From NCBI GenBank assembly GCA_963932465.1, contig OZ010791.1:151635915-151699914 (forward strand): a stretch of 64,000 nucleotides of DNA, given 5' to 3'. The number at the start of each line of letters is the position of its first letter. Within the stretch, counting starts at the first letter, position 1. A model generated the notes under the pieces. The model searched no databases. It saw nothing but the letters and a program-made list of their open reading frames with translations, and was not told the DNA's origin. Below are positions 44,111 to 54,298 of this stretch, one piece after another. A program made the translations under genes and the position numbers. The DNA is from Maratus speciosus. Its lineage: Eukaryota > Arthropoda > Arachnida > Araneae > Salticidae.

Positions 44111-44349
44111 GCATAAAAATCTCAAAAAACTTTCTAAATTATCATTTATTTGGAATTAGTTTTAGTTCTTCTTATTAATTAAGATCTCATTTCTGCCTAT
44201 TGCATTTTTATAATGAAGTTTAGTCAAGTTGTGGCTTAATTTGTAAATTTTGAATTTTTCCAAAAAGTTTCTTCTAATAAAAAATAGTCATGCAAATATC
44301 ACTTGGCATATTTCAACTATTACGCGAGCAAAGCCGCGGGGTCTGCTAG

Positions 44350-44532
44350 TTGTTTATAAATTAAATTGCAATTAATTGAACGAAAAATGAAAACACACGG
44401 TCGCTTATGCATCTCTTCAAAAAATCATGTCTGCAAGTTTCATGTTTTTACTTTTAAAAATGAGTCTGAAAATGTGTCAAAAAATTTCAAGTTGTTGAAG
44501 GTGGAAAAATATTTTTTTAAATACACCCTTAA
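44350..44532 (+). mobile_element. TTAAGGGTG-family MITE copy 5, right part
   Basis: Resumes at TTGTTTATAAATTAAATTGC directly after the Helitron CTAG and ends AAATACACCCTTAA. Together with 35660-35917 it reconstructs the continuous family sequence seen at 25283-25684. Confidence 0.85.
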
Positions 44533-46275
44533 GGGTACATCTTGGATTCCAAAGGACACTTTTAAATCCTTACGGACACTTTTTTTTTTTTTTTTTTTTT
44601 GTAAGGATCTTTAAATATTTAAAAATTTGTGTTCAAGACACAGCAATGGGTGAGTTTTTACTATTCAAACAAATATTTTGAGTAGAAAAGTCAGTAAGGC
44701 ACAATGCTTTTTATTGAAGGGCAAGAAAGGCACTATCTTTTGGACGAGGGGCAAGAAGGGTGCTATTTTTTAAACCAAAGGCAGGAAGAATAGAGTAAAG
44801 TCCTGAAGCTGCCTAGAGAACACTGATATTTGTACATAAAATAATTTTCATCTTTTATATTTAAAAGGAAAAAAGAAGAAAATACAGGTAATTTTTATGT
44901 TTCATTAGAATCACCTATATATAAATTATTCTAATTATCTTGTTGAACTGATATTACTTGGATTTTTGCTGTAAGTGGGAAGTGGTGATAATTATGATAC
45001 TGCTTTAAAGTATTTTTTCGTTCTTGAGCTTTATTTTATTTTATCTTTATTTTTTTTCGGTGAAGCTTTTTAAAATTTTTTGAGTGTTGTTTCATCCGCT
45101 TCTTGAATAAAAACATGCCCCTCTCCCCTCTGGCGGTTGTTATGAGTGCTGTAAACGTCAACAAATCGATAACAAATTCAGCTAACCGGTTACATCCCGC
45201 CTGTTCTTCTTAAATTAGCTAATGAGGCAAAAACGAGCTGCATGATCTTCATTTTAATTGATTCTCAGAGAGCAGAGATTTTTTTATATCAGCCCACTCT
45301 TGCAGTTTTTTTTTTTTTTTCGGAGATCCTCAGAAGAGGATAGGCGTCTTTTTCTTTCATATCTCTGTTTTAATGATCCAACCACCCCTAATTTCTTCAC
45401 TGAAACAGAAAGAAAAAAAATTCTTGAAAAAAAAAGTAATATATAAAAGGGCGATAAAAGATGAAGGAGTAGAAGTACTTCATAGGCTTCAGTCTGCGAA
45501 TCTTGGATTCATTTTGTTCTTTGAAAGAGAGGAGAGGAGCAAAAGTAGGGTAATAATAACAAAGAGAAGAGAAAAAAAGAAGAAAGAAAGAAAGAAATAA
45601 TAATGCATGCATGGTAATGTTGTTCGCTCCCGATCACGGTTATAGAGATGTTACGGGGGGGGGGGGGAGGCGTGAGGAGTGAGGTTTATCAATGTGGAAG
45701 TAATTTGCGGTGACTTAGCTCGTAGAATGCCTGTTTTGATTGGTTGTTTAAACGAATATTTAGATAAATGGGCTTTAAAAACAAAGAATGCAGCAAAGAG
45801 AAGAATGGCTTGTTAATGCTGAGTTACAGGTATTTCAAAACAAAGACGGAAAGAAGTAGATTCCATTTAAACGAGAATTGAAGCGGAATTTAATTTTCTT
45901 GCTACCATTAAAAGGATAAGAGGTAAAAACATTTCCTAATTTACCACTAGACAGGCATTCTGCTTTTCAAGAAAATTTGCAATTCTGTAATTTTGTGGCA
46001 CTTAATCTTAAAAGAGACGGTATTTTTGTGACTTAAATTACACGAATGTAACATTGAAATTTATATTTAAAAAAAAATGATTCTCTATAGAATCGCTTTG
46101 AATCACGCATTTCTTCAAGCAGAGAGAAAAATTCTGATGACGATTTTGGCTTCACCTAGGATTCTTCATGGATATAAGATATGTTTCGGCAAAAAAGATG
46201 ATGGAATAAGCTGATACTGCTGATACAAATCATGAATAAATCTTACATGACTTTCTATACTTCAAAGTGATGAGA
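44533..46275. other. AT-rich stretch, no gene seen
   Basis: A T-run lies at about 44580-44600, a short two-copy repeat GGGCAAGAAAGG/GGGCAAGAAGGG at 44720-44760, a purine-rich patch at 45400-45600 and a G-run at 45655-45667. The frames here are low-complexity. Confidence 0.4.
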
Positions 46276-46495
46276 TTAAGGCGGTATTAAAAAAATATAT
46301 TTTTCCATACTCAACAACTCGAAATATTCTGACACATTTTCAGACTCATTTTTAAAAGTAAAAACATGAAAGTTTCTGGCGGGATTTTTGAAGAGATTTA
46401 TAAAGCGACACGTGTTTTTATTTTTCGTTCAATTAATTAGAATTTGATTTATAAACAATTATTTTCTCAGTACGAACATTTTTCTTTTTCGTTTC
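46276..46495 (-). mobile_element. TTAAGGGTG-family MITE copy 6, left part
   Basis: TTAAGGCGGTATTAAAAAAA to TTTTTCGTTTC, interrupted by Copia element 2. Resumes at 52447 with the duplicated GTTTC but is soon truncated. Confidence 0.85.
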
Positions 46496-47293
46496 TGTTG
46501 GAAAACGTCACAGTGTAGGTAATTTTATGTCCAACATCACTTCGCTTGTGAAATGACAATTTCCTCGTGATACATGCAACGCGTTTCTTTTAGCTGTGAA
46601 ATATGTTCCAAGATGGCGACACTTCCCTGAGTTATCGTAGCGTAAGGTCACAAACTAAAGAAGGACTGTGTAAAAGACTTGTGTTTCGAAAAGGCGTCAA
46701 CAGATCGCAGCACCACAGAAATTTTCTGATAAACTGATTTTTAAATAGAACCTTTTTGCTTATTAAGCAGACTGTATTGTTTCAAGTTTTTTTTTACTCT
46801 GTTTTAACTCTTGTGGGCCCCTATTACTTCTTCACTTCTAGGCCCGATTTCGTGAGGCCAAGACGCACGGTTTTTTAGTGCGTTAACTCTTTGTTCAATG
46901 GAAGACTTGCATCTCCTACTGGATTTCAATGTTATTACTTCTATAGTACCCACATTTAACCCTTTTATTTTATTCTTTTTTTAGTGTGTGTGTGTGTTCA
47001 TCCATGTAACCTAGAATTCGTCGTGCATTAAATAGTTTTTTCTCTACAAGTGCATCTCCATCATTCTAAGAAGATATTTTTTCACTATTTATAACACCTA
47101 CTCAATAAATAAAAAATATAGTTTGTTTTCACATGAAGTAAACCAGCGTATGTCTGCTTTACCAGAAAGGTAAGAAAATAAATTTCTATCTTTCATTATT
47201 AATGAAAAAACTTTTGGTATAACAATTTTATATTTATACTGGGTCCTTAGCTTCACGCTAATCGCGAACTCACCCCTTCTAGATATTTTAATA
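46496..47293 (+). repeat. 5' LTR of Copia element 2
   Basis: 798 bp, from TGTTGGAAAACGTC to AGATATTTTAATA. The 3' terminal dinucleotide is TA, not the usual CA; the target duplication fixes this end. A short GT repeat lies at about 46984-46996. Confidence 0.93.
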
Positions 47294-47308
47294 GATTATG
47301 AGGGCTGA
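47294..47308 (+). other. Primer-binding site of Copia element 2 (tRNA-Met half)
   Basis: GATTATGAGGGCTGA directly abuts the 5' LTR. The first nine bases are identical to element 1 and complementary to CTCATAATC of the elongator tRNA-Met anticodon loop. The following GGCTGA matches the stem only with one extra base. The shared nine bases in two diverged elements support the tRNA-Met assignment. Confidence 0.5.
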
Positions 47309-47652
47309 GTTGAAGGGGAAAGTAAATAAATAAATAAATAAAAAAAAAAACCCAGTAATAAAAATTTGTTTATCTGATTGTGATAAAATGATGAACAAGA
47401 TGCACATATGAGATATGAAATATTGAAATATATACATGAAAATAAAAATAAATGTGCATGAATAAATAATGATATATATAATATCGCAAAAAGAGTATTA
47501 TTGTGAACAAATATTGATTGATTATTGTGAATAACTGATCATTTTATTTATATTTATGAATATATTCTAAGAAATTATTTTAAGAAAGTCACAAACTTCT
47601 TATAGTAAATATATTTGTTATCAAAGAATTTATAAAACTTGAATAACACGCT
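47309..47652 (+). other. Untranslated leader of Copia element 2
   Basis: About 340 bp, very AT-rich, with an (AAAT)n patch at 47324-47340. No open frame of note. Confidence 0.6.
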
Positions 47653-50600
47653 ATGTCTGCCACAAAAGAAATTACGGCAGTGGAGAAACTAAATGATAAT
47701 AATTACAATCATTGGTGTTTCAAATTAGAAAATCTGTTAATTAAAGACGACTTATTCAAATATATAACAGAATCTCCACCTGCCACACCCGATGATACAT
47801 ATACTAAAAACGCGGCTAAGGCGAAAGCCATAATTTGTTTGTGCATTGAAAATACACAAATCGTGCACATAAGACATTTGACATCTCCCAAAGAAATTTG
47901 GGAAAGATTAAAAAGTGTTCACCAAAGGGCGAATTTATCATCCAAATTATTCCTTTTGAGGAAACTATATTCGCAAAGGCTCAATGAGGGCGGAGACTTA
48001 AATCTACATATCAACAATATTTTAACTATCCGCGACAAACTCGCTGCCATTGGAGAGCTCATAAATGATTCGCACATCGTGGCTCTTATGCTTTGCAGCT
48101 TGCCTCAGTCATATGCTCCTCTTATAACGAGCATGGAGGCTAGAGACGAAAAGGATCTAGACCTCGAGTTTGTGAAAAACAAACTCATCGACGAGTACTC
48201 TCATCGAATCGAATACAAAAACACCAGCACACGACCAAGGGACACAGCATATAAAATAATAAATAAAGGAAACAAAAAATATTGCAGCTTCTGTCAACGA
48301 GATGGGCACGCTCGTTCAGAATGTTACAAATTGAAAAACAAACAGAAAAACAATTACCAAAGAAGTGAAAATTATAACAGTAATAAATTTAACAACCATG
48401 CCAACTTTAAAGCCAATTCGGTAAACCCCAAAAATCAACACAATGGTAGTAAAACAGACTCCTCGAATTTTTGCTTTAACAGCAAATCAAATATAGAGGA
48501 TGAGGTCAACCAATCGATCATTCCTCTCTTCCCAGTGGAAAACAATTTTGAAATTGAGTCAGTAAAAATTAACCAAACACAAACAACAGATCCAAACACA
48601 TATATCATTGACTCGGGTTGCACCAGGCACGTTGCATCAGAAAAAACAAATTTTGCTACATTCACAGCCGGGAATTTTGGGAATATAACAATCGCTAATG
48701 GAAAAAGGCTTAATTCGGAAGGTATGGGGGACGTAAAAATAAAAACAGACAAAAACCACTACATTACACTAAGAAACGTCTTATACTGTCCAGAACTAAA
48801 GGGCAATTTATTGTCAGTTAAGAAAGCCACTGAAAATAATATAAAGGTAATTTTCGAGAAAAATGCATGTTTATTTGTCAAAGATGATAATATAATCTTG
48901 ACAGCTAAATTAAATGATAATCTCTACGTATTAAACCCTGAAGATGATTACGGCTATACTATAAGTACTCAAACTTTCTGTAACAATACAAATTGTATTT
49001 CATTGTGGCACCGAAGACTCGGACACAAAAATTTTGATGATATTAAATACCTTGTTAATCATGAATTAGCCAATGGGATAACAATTAACAAATGTAAACA
49101 TGACACGCGATGCACCAAGTGCATTGAAGGGAAACTTTCCGCTCTGCCCTACCCTAAAGTAGCCACAAACAGAAGCAAAGACATCGGTACCCTCGCACAT
49201 TCCGATATATGTGGCCCCATGAATACTGAAACGATAGGAGGGAAAAGGTACTTTATAACATTCACGGATGATTATAGCAGGTACACAATAACATACTTAA
49301 TCGCGCATAAGTCGGAAGCCGTTATCAAACTGAAAGAATACATAGCGCTAACAAAAAATAAATTTGGCAAGTTGATAAAGGCAATCAGGTCCGATAACGC
49401 AAAAGAGTATATCAGTGACGAATTTGAAAACTGCCTGATAGAAAACGGGATAGAGCGTCAATTGAGTGTTCCCTATTCTAGCCCACAGAACGGTGTTTCA
49501 GAAAGAAAGAATAGAACGATAGTGGAAATGGCTAGAACCATGTTGTCGGACGCCAAGTTACCTAAGCAATTCTGGGGGGAAGCTGTCATGTCCGCCACCT
49601 ACCTCATCAACCGTCTACCAACAAAGGCTAACAAAAATAACATGACACCCTATGAACTTTGGCATAAAAGAAAACCCGATCTCTCGAACATCAAAACATT
49701 CGGATGTAAGGCATTTGCCTATGTCGACAAACCTAAAAGAAATAAATTAGATGAGAAAGCCATCGAGGGAATAATGTTGGGATATGATTTCAGAAGCAAG
49801 GGCTATAGGATATATACGGGTGAAAATAAAATTATAATATCTAGAACCGTAAAATTCTTCGAAGAAGGTATAAAAGATGAGGAAATTATACCCGCCAAAG
49901 AAAATCAAAACATCGAACAAACTCCCGCAGATAATATTGAAATTGATCTAGAAGAGCGCGACGATGATCAGAATAACACCCCGACCGACACATCCCTTGA
50001 GCCGAGAAGATCGCAGAGACAAAATCGTGGTGTACCACCTAACCGTTATGGAATAAGCGCAAACCTGTGTCACATTCAGGAGCCAAAGTCATGGACAGAC
50101 CTACAAAATATCAATGACGCAGAAACTAAAGATAAATGGCTAAAAGCCACTAGTGAGGAAATAGATTCTCTGAAGCAAAATAATACTTGGAGATTAATAA
50201 AACCTATCCCGGGAAAACGCGTCATAGGTTGTAGGTGGACGTTTAAGGCAAAAAGGGGAGCGAACGGGTCTATAGAGCGATATAAAGCCAGATTGGTCGC
50301 TAAGGGATATGCTCAAAAATATGGAAGCGATTTCGACGAGACCTACGCACCCGTTGTAGCGCATACCACCCTACGAGCATTCTTAAACGCAGCGGTGTAC
50401 AAAGATCTTAAAATAACTCACCTAGATGTCAAAACTGCTTTCTTACATGGCGATTTAGAAGAGGAGGTCTATATGCATCAGCCAGAGGGATACATAACAA
50501 AAAGGGAAGAAGATAAAGTCTGTAGTTTAAACAAAGCGATTTACGGCCTTAAGCAGGCAGCTAGGGCATGGAACCAAAAAATAAGTAAATCTCTAAAAGA

Positions 50601-51633
50601 ACTAAATTTCGTTGAATGCGCGTCAGACAAATGTCTGTACAAAAGAGTCCAAGATGGAAAAATCGCATACATAATAGTGTATGTTGATGACATCTTAGTC
50701 GCAGGAGACAAAACAGACACACACGAAATATACACTGAATTATCAAAGCAATACGAAATCAAAAATTTGGGTCAAGTAACACAATATTTAGGCATAAACA
50801 TAAAGGAAAAAGCAAACGGTAATCTAGAATTAGACCAGGAACACAAAATAATACAAATCGCAGAAAAATTCAATTTGTTAAATGGTAAGCCTACGTATAC
50901 ACCCATGAATACTAACTACTTTAATCTAGATCCAAACGGGAAACTAATGGGAGATAACGTAAAATTTAGACAGGCTATAGGAGGGCTTCTATACATTGCA
51001 ACTTTAACTAGACCCGACATAGCATCAGTCGTTAACATCCTGGGAAGAAGGAATGAATCCCCAAGGGAAGTCGATTGGCAAGCTATCGAGAAATTAATTA
51101 GATATCTGCTTACTACCAAAGATCTTAAATTCGTCATAGATAAAACAAAACCTCCAATCCTAACGGCATATAGCGATGCCGATTGGGGAAACGACAGAAT
51201 AGACAGGAAATCAACCACTGGAAACTTGTTCAAATTAGGAAATAATATATTGGCATGGTCATCGAGGAAGCAGAGTTGCACAGCACTCTCCTCCACGGAA
51301 GCTGAATATATCGCTGCCTCTAATGCAGGTCAAGAGATTTCGTGGTTGTTAGACCTATTAAATGACCTCGAACTGTGTCAACAACTACCCGTAACGTTGT
51401 ACGAAGATAACTTATCAGCCATAAGATTGACCGAAAACGAAAAGGCACAGACAAGGACTAAACACGTGGAAGTTAAGTATCACCACATCAGACATCTATG
51501 CCAGAATGGTATAATCAAAATAACTTATTGCCCATCGAAGTTAATGCTGGCAGACGTGCTCACCAAGCCGTTGCCTAAGCCTCATTTCGAGTGTTTGAGA
51601 AACAAGTTAAACATTCTACGCTCGTCGGTTTGA
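47653..51633 (+). CDS. Copia-type Gag-Pol polyprotein, element 2
   Basis: 1326 residues, uninterrupted. Domains in order: UBN2-type Gag (KLNDNNYNHWCFKLE onward); zinc knuckle C-x2-C-x4-H-x4-C from residue 211; protease DSG at 320-322; integrase zinc domain WHRRLGH with CTKC; integrase core D518, D581, E617 (D-D-35-E); reverse transcriptase with KARLVAKGYAQ and YVDD at 1010-1013; RNase H with SDADW, STEAEY and YEDN. The closest relative in this window is the element 1 polyprotein, with strong similarity in integrase, RT and RNase H and weak similarity in Gag and the integrase-RT linker. The start ATG is the first in frame and precedes Gag homology at once. The stop lies 15 bases before the 3' LTR. 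Confidence 0.97.
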   Translation: MSATKEITAVEKLNDNNYNHWCFKLENLLIKDDLFKYITESPPATPDDTYTKNAAKAKAIICLCIENTQIVHIRHLTSPKEIWERLKSVHQRANLSSKLFLLRKLYSQRLNEGGDLNLHINNILTIRDKLAAIGELINDSHIVALMLCSLPQSYAPLITSMEARDEKDLDLEFVKNKLIDEYSHRIEYKNTSTRPRDTAYKIINKGNKKYCSFCQRDGHARSECYKLKNKQKNNYQRSENYNSNKFNNHANFKANSVNPKNQHNGSKTDSSNFCFNSKSNIEDEVNQSIIPLFPVENNFEIESVKINQTQTTDPNTYIIDSGCTRHVASEKTNFATFTAGNFGNITIANGKRLNSEGMGDVKIKTDKNHYITLRNVLYCPELKGNLLSVKKATENNIKVIFEKNACLFVKDDNIILTAKLNDNLYVLNPEDDYGYTISTQTFCNNTNCISLWHRRLGHKNFDDIKYLVNHELANGITINKCKHDTRCTKCIEGKLSALPYPKVATNRSKDIGTLAHSDICGPMNTETIGGKRYFITFTDDYSRYTITYLIAHKSEAVIKLKEYIALTKNKFGKLIKAIRSDNAKEYISDEFENCLIENGIERQLSVPYSSPQNGVSERKNRTIVEMARTMLSDAKLPKQFWGEAVMSATYLINRLPTKANKNNMTPYELWHKRKPDLSNIKTFGCKAFAYVDKPKRNKLDEKAIEGIMLGYDFRSKGYRIYTGENKIIISRTVKFFEEGIKDEEIIPAKENQNIEQTPADNIEIDLEERDDDQNNTPTDTSLEPRRSQRQNRGVPPNRYGISANLCHIQEPKSWTDLQNINDAETKDKWLKATSEEIDSLKQNNTWRLIKPIPGKRVIGCRWTFKAKRGANGSIERYKARLVAKGYAQKYGSDFDETYAPVVAHTTLRAFLNAAVYKDLKITHLDVKTAFLHGDLEEEVYMHQPEGYITKREEDKVCSLNKAIYGLKQAARAWNQKISKSLKELNFVECASDKCLYKRVQDGKIAYIIVYVDDILVAGDKTDTHEIYTELSKQYEIKNLGQVTQYLGINIKEKANGNLELDQEHKIIQIAEKFNLLNGKPTYTPMNTNYFNLDPNGKLMGDNVKFRQAIGGLLYIATLTRPDIASVVNILGRRNESPREVDWQAIEKLIRYLLTTKDLKFVIDKTKPPILTAYSDADWGNDRIDRKSTTGNLFKLGNNILAWSSRKQSCTALSSTEAEYIAASNAGQEISWLLDLLNDLELCQQLPVTLYEDNLSAIRLTENEKAQTRTKHVEVKYHHIRHLCQNGIIKITYCPSKLMLADVLTKPLPKPHFECLRNKLNILRSSV

Positions 51634-51636
51634 CAT

Positions 51637-51648
51637 AAAAAGCGGGGG
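51637..51648 (+). other. Polypurine tract of Copia element 2
   Basis: AAAAAGCGGGGG directly before the 3' LTR, with one C interrupting the purines. Confidence 0.8.
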
Positions 51649-52446
51649 TGTTGGAAAACGTCACAGTGTAGGTAATTTTATGTCCAACATCACTTCGCTT
51701 GTGAAATGACAATTTCCTCGTGATACATGCAACGCGTTTCTTTTAGCTGTGAAATATGTTCCAAGATGGCGACACTTCCCTGAGTTATCGTAGCGTAAGG
51801 TCACAAACTAAAGAAGGACTGTGTAAAAGACTTGTGTTTCGAAAAGGCGTCAACAGATCGCAGCACCACAGAAATTTTCTGATAAACTGATTTTTAAATA
51901 GAACCTTTTTGCTTATTAAGCAGACTGTATTGTTTCAAGTTTTTTTTTACTCTGTTTTAACTCTTGTGGGCCCCTATTACTTCTTCACTTCTAGGCCCGA
52001 TTTCGTGAGGCCAAGACGCACGGTTTTTTAGTGCGTTAACTCTTTGTTCAATGGAAGACTTGCATCTCCTACTGGATTTCAATGTTATTACTTCTATAGT
52101 ACCCACATTTAACCCTTTTATTTTATTCTTTTTTTAGTGTGTGTGTGTGTTCATCCATGTAACCTAGAATTCGTCGTGCATTAAATAGTTTTTTCTCTAC
52201 AAGTGCATCTCCATCATTCTAAGAAGATATTTTTTCACTATTTATAACACCTACTCAATAAATAAAAAATATAGTTTGTTTTCACATGAAGTAAACCAGC
52301 GTATGTCTGCTTTACCAGAAAGGTAAGAAAATAAATTTCTATCTTTCATTATTAATGAAAAAACTTTTGGTATAACAATTTTATATTTATACTGGGTCCT
52401 TAGCTTCACGCTAATCGCGAACTCACCCCTTCTAGATATTTTAATA
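51649..52446 (+). repeat. 3' LTR of Copia element 2
   Basis: 798 bp, same as 46496-47293 by eye, followed by the GTTTC duplication and MITE sequence CAGCACTATCACTTCAGG. Confidence 0.95.
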
Positions 52447-52495
52447 GTTTCCAGCACTATCACTTCAGGAAATTCGGTTCAAAATGCTCACTTTA
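52447..52495 (-). mobile_element. TTAAGGGTG-family MITE copy 6, right part (truncated)
   Basis: GTTTCCAGCACTATCACTTC to AAAATGCTCACTTTAA matches the family, then homology stops about 160 bp short of the expected TTAA end. Confidence 0.7.
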
Positions 52496-54298
52496 ACTAA
52501 CATGTAAGCATGCGATGTTGATTAACGTCTCAAACGAAATAGAAAAAGAACAAACCGACTTCACAAAAGCCTTACTCCAACGCACCATTCTCATTCAGTC
52601 GCATCATAATATGTCAAAAAATCATATTTCGGCGCTGTTACAAAGTGATATCGGCAAAAAATGTAAAAGTGACATCATCTCACGTCACGCGATCAACAGT
52701 TGCTACTTGACAACAAAAACATTACATTGCATTAGTGATAAATGACTAATTTGTAACAATGTAATTGCTGCATTTATGACCAAAATGACATAAAAATAAA
52801 GAAGTTATTTGCGCTTTCCTTTTTTCAGTGAATTTTTATCTCTTAAAAAAAATGTTTAGTGATATTTAATTTAACTCAATAAAGCCGTCTTTTTAGAGCA
52901 ATTTATTTCAGCCATTTTAATTGTAGACTTATTAGCATTTGTGTATATTCAACCAATCACAAATTATTGAAACGATATCAATGGTATGCTCAATGGTCAA
53001 CAACATTCTATTAAAAGAAAAAAAAAAAATCACAGTGATTTTAAATATAAACATCCATGTTTCAAGAAACTCAACAAATTGCATAAATATCATCCACAGT
53101 ACCTTTAAAGCTTCTTTAGTAGAAATTCCAAAATTTAAAACTATTATTTCCTCTTGTTAGATTCAGAAAAATTTTAAGGGTACTCCTTGAGTTCCGCCAG
53201 AAAAAAAAGCGCAATGCCTTTTCTCTACTCTGAAATAGCCAACAAGAATCAATTCTGCTTGTCATTCTCTAACTGTTGAAAATTAACAGTTTTAAAATTA
53301 ATTCACTTACTCTTTCCTTCGTCATTTTAAAAATGTCTAATAGCATTACAAAGAGATAAATATTACATATGGCATAAATAAAATCTGTCAATTGTAGTTA
53401 AATTCTTTAAATTCTAAACATAGAAAATGTAAATTTCAATTTTTATCTTCAAAATCTTCTGCATTTAAAAATAATTTAAATGGTATTAAACAAGGAAAAG
53501 ATATTGAAATCTGATTTTCATCAAATTTCGTTTATAGCCACGGGGGAAATCGAACAAAATCTTGGATTCAGCAAATTTGAAATTTCTCACATAAAGAGTC
53601 TTTCTCCTTCAAAATAATTCATATTAGGTACAGACAGAATTTTGTTAACGTTTTATCAACGTATATTGCTGATGTGGTTGCAATTGTGAAATGGCATTTT
53701 TATTCATTTTCCCAATAAACTAATTACCAAAAGTTGGGAAATTTTTACCATCATATTTTTGAAACAACGCTAGAATTATATTTTTGCATAAAATTCAGAA
53801 TTAATATTTTTTTTCCATGAACTCGCCGAGAAGAATGTGCTTTATGAGGAAAAAAATGCTTAAGCCCGTGAGCAAACATTAATTTAAATCCAGATAAGCC
53901 AAAAAAGATATTATCCTTATGAAATTTGAGATGTAGCAATAATTTCGAACATTTTTAAAGAAAAAATTTGCTAAAAATAAAAAAAATCCTCATATTTATT
54001 CTGAAATATGTATTTAGTATAATATATCCTTTCTTGAAGCATAATTCCTTCTTAATACTTTGAGGTTGAAAGAAGCGGATGTATCCTCGAGGCATAATGC
54101 CTTTAAAGATAAGTTCTTTTGCTAAAAAATTATGCACACTCTTCGGAAACTGAAATAAACGATGACAAAGTGCACCGTTAAAGAAATTTACAAACTTTGT
54201 GAAACACGCCACTATATAGGCGGGCGCATTATGCTATATTTCACAGTAGCCCAGTTTTCCGATGCGGGTTTCTTCTCTCTCTTTCTCTTTAAATATAA
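52496..54298. other. AT-rich stretch, no gene seen
   Basis: Short frames only. The segment 54064-54150 (GAAAGAAGCGGATGTATCCT and on) has a diverged counterpart at 60883-60960 (AAAAGAAACGGATACTTCCT), evidence of a further dispersed repeat whose ends I cannot define. Confidence 0.4.

Larger units (their letters stand above)
35918..44349 (+). mobile_element. Non-autonomous Helitron, split by Copia element 1
   Basis: Starts TCTATACTAA (a 10-bp phrase repeated once) and ends AAAGCCGCGGGGTCTGCTAG, with a CGCG-based hairpin just upstream: the TC start, hairpin and CTAG end of Helitrons. It sits between A and T of the MITE sequence AATAA/TTGTTT, with no target duplication, as Helitrons do. Without the Copia insertion it is about 2.57 kb. 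It has no Rep/helicase coding and contains an internal array of about 300-bp units. Confidence 0.8.
46496..52446 (+). mobile_element. Copia-type LTR retrotransposon, element 2, complete
   Basis: 5951 bp with 798-bp LTRs, one intact Gag-Pol frame, and a 5-bp duplication GTTTC (46491-46495 and 52447-52451). The undisturbed target is visible in the homologous MITE copy 4 (CGTTTCCAGCAC), which confirms the boundaries exactly. LTRs of equal length without visible differences make it very recent. It is related to element 1 but a separate family. Confidence 0.96.

Noticed and set aside
45258..45612. Overlapping frames as small genes
   Set aside because: They translate purine-rich low-complexity DNA (Lys/Glu-rich on one strand, Phe/Leu-rich on the other).
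38361..51296. Minus-strand open frames inside the two Copia polyproteins
   Set aside because: They are antisense shadows of long, domain-complete plus-strand frames.
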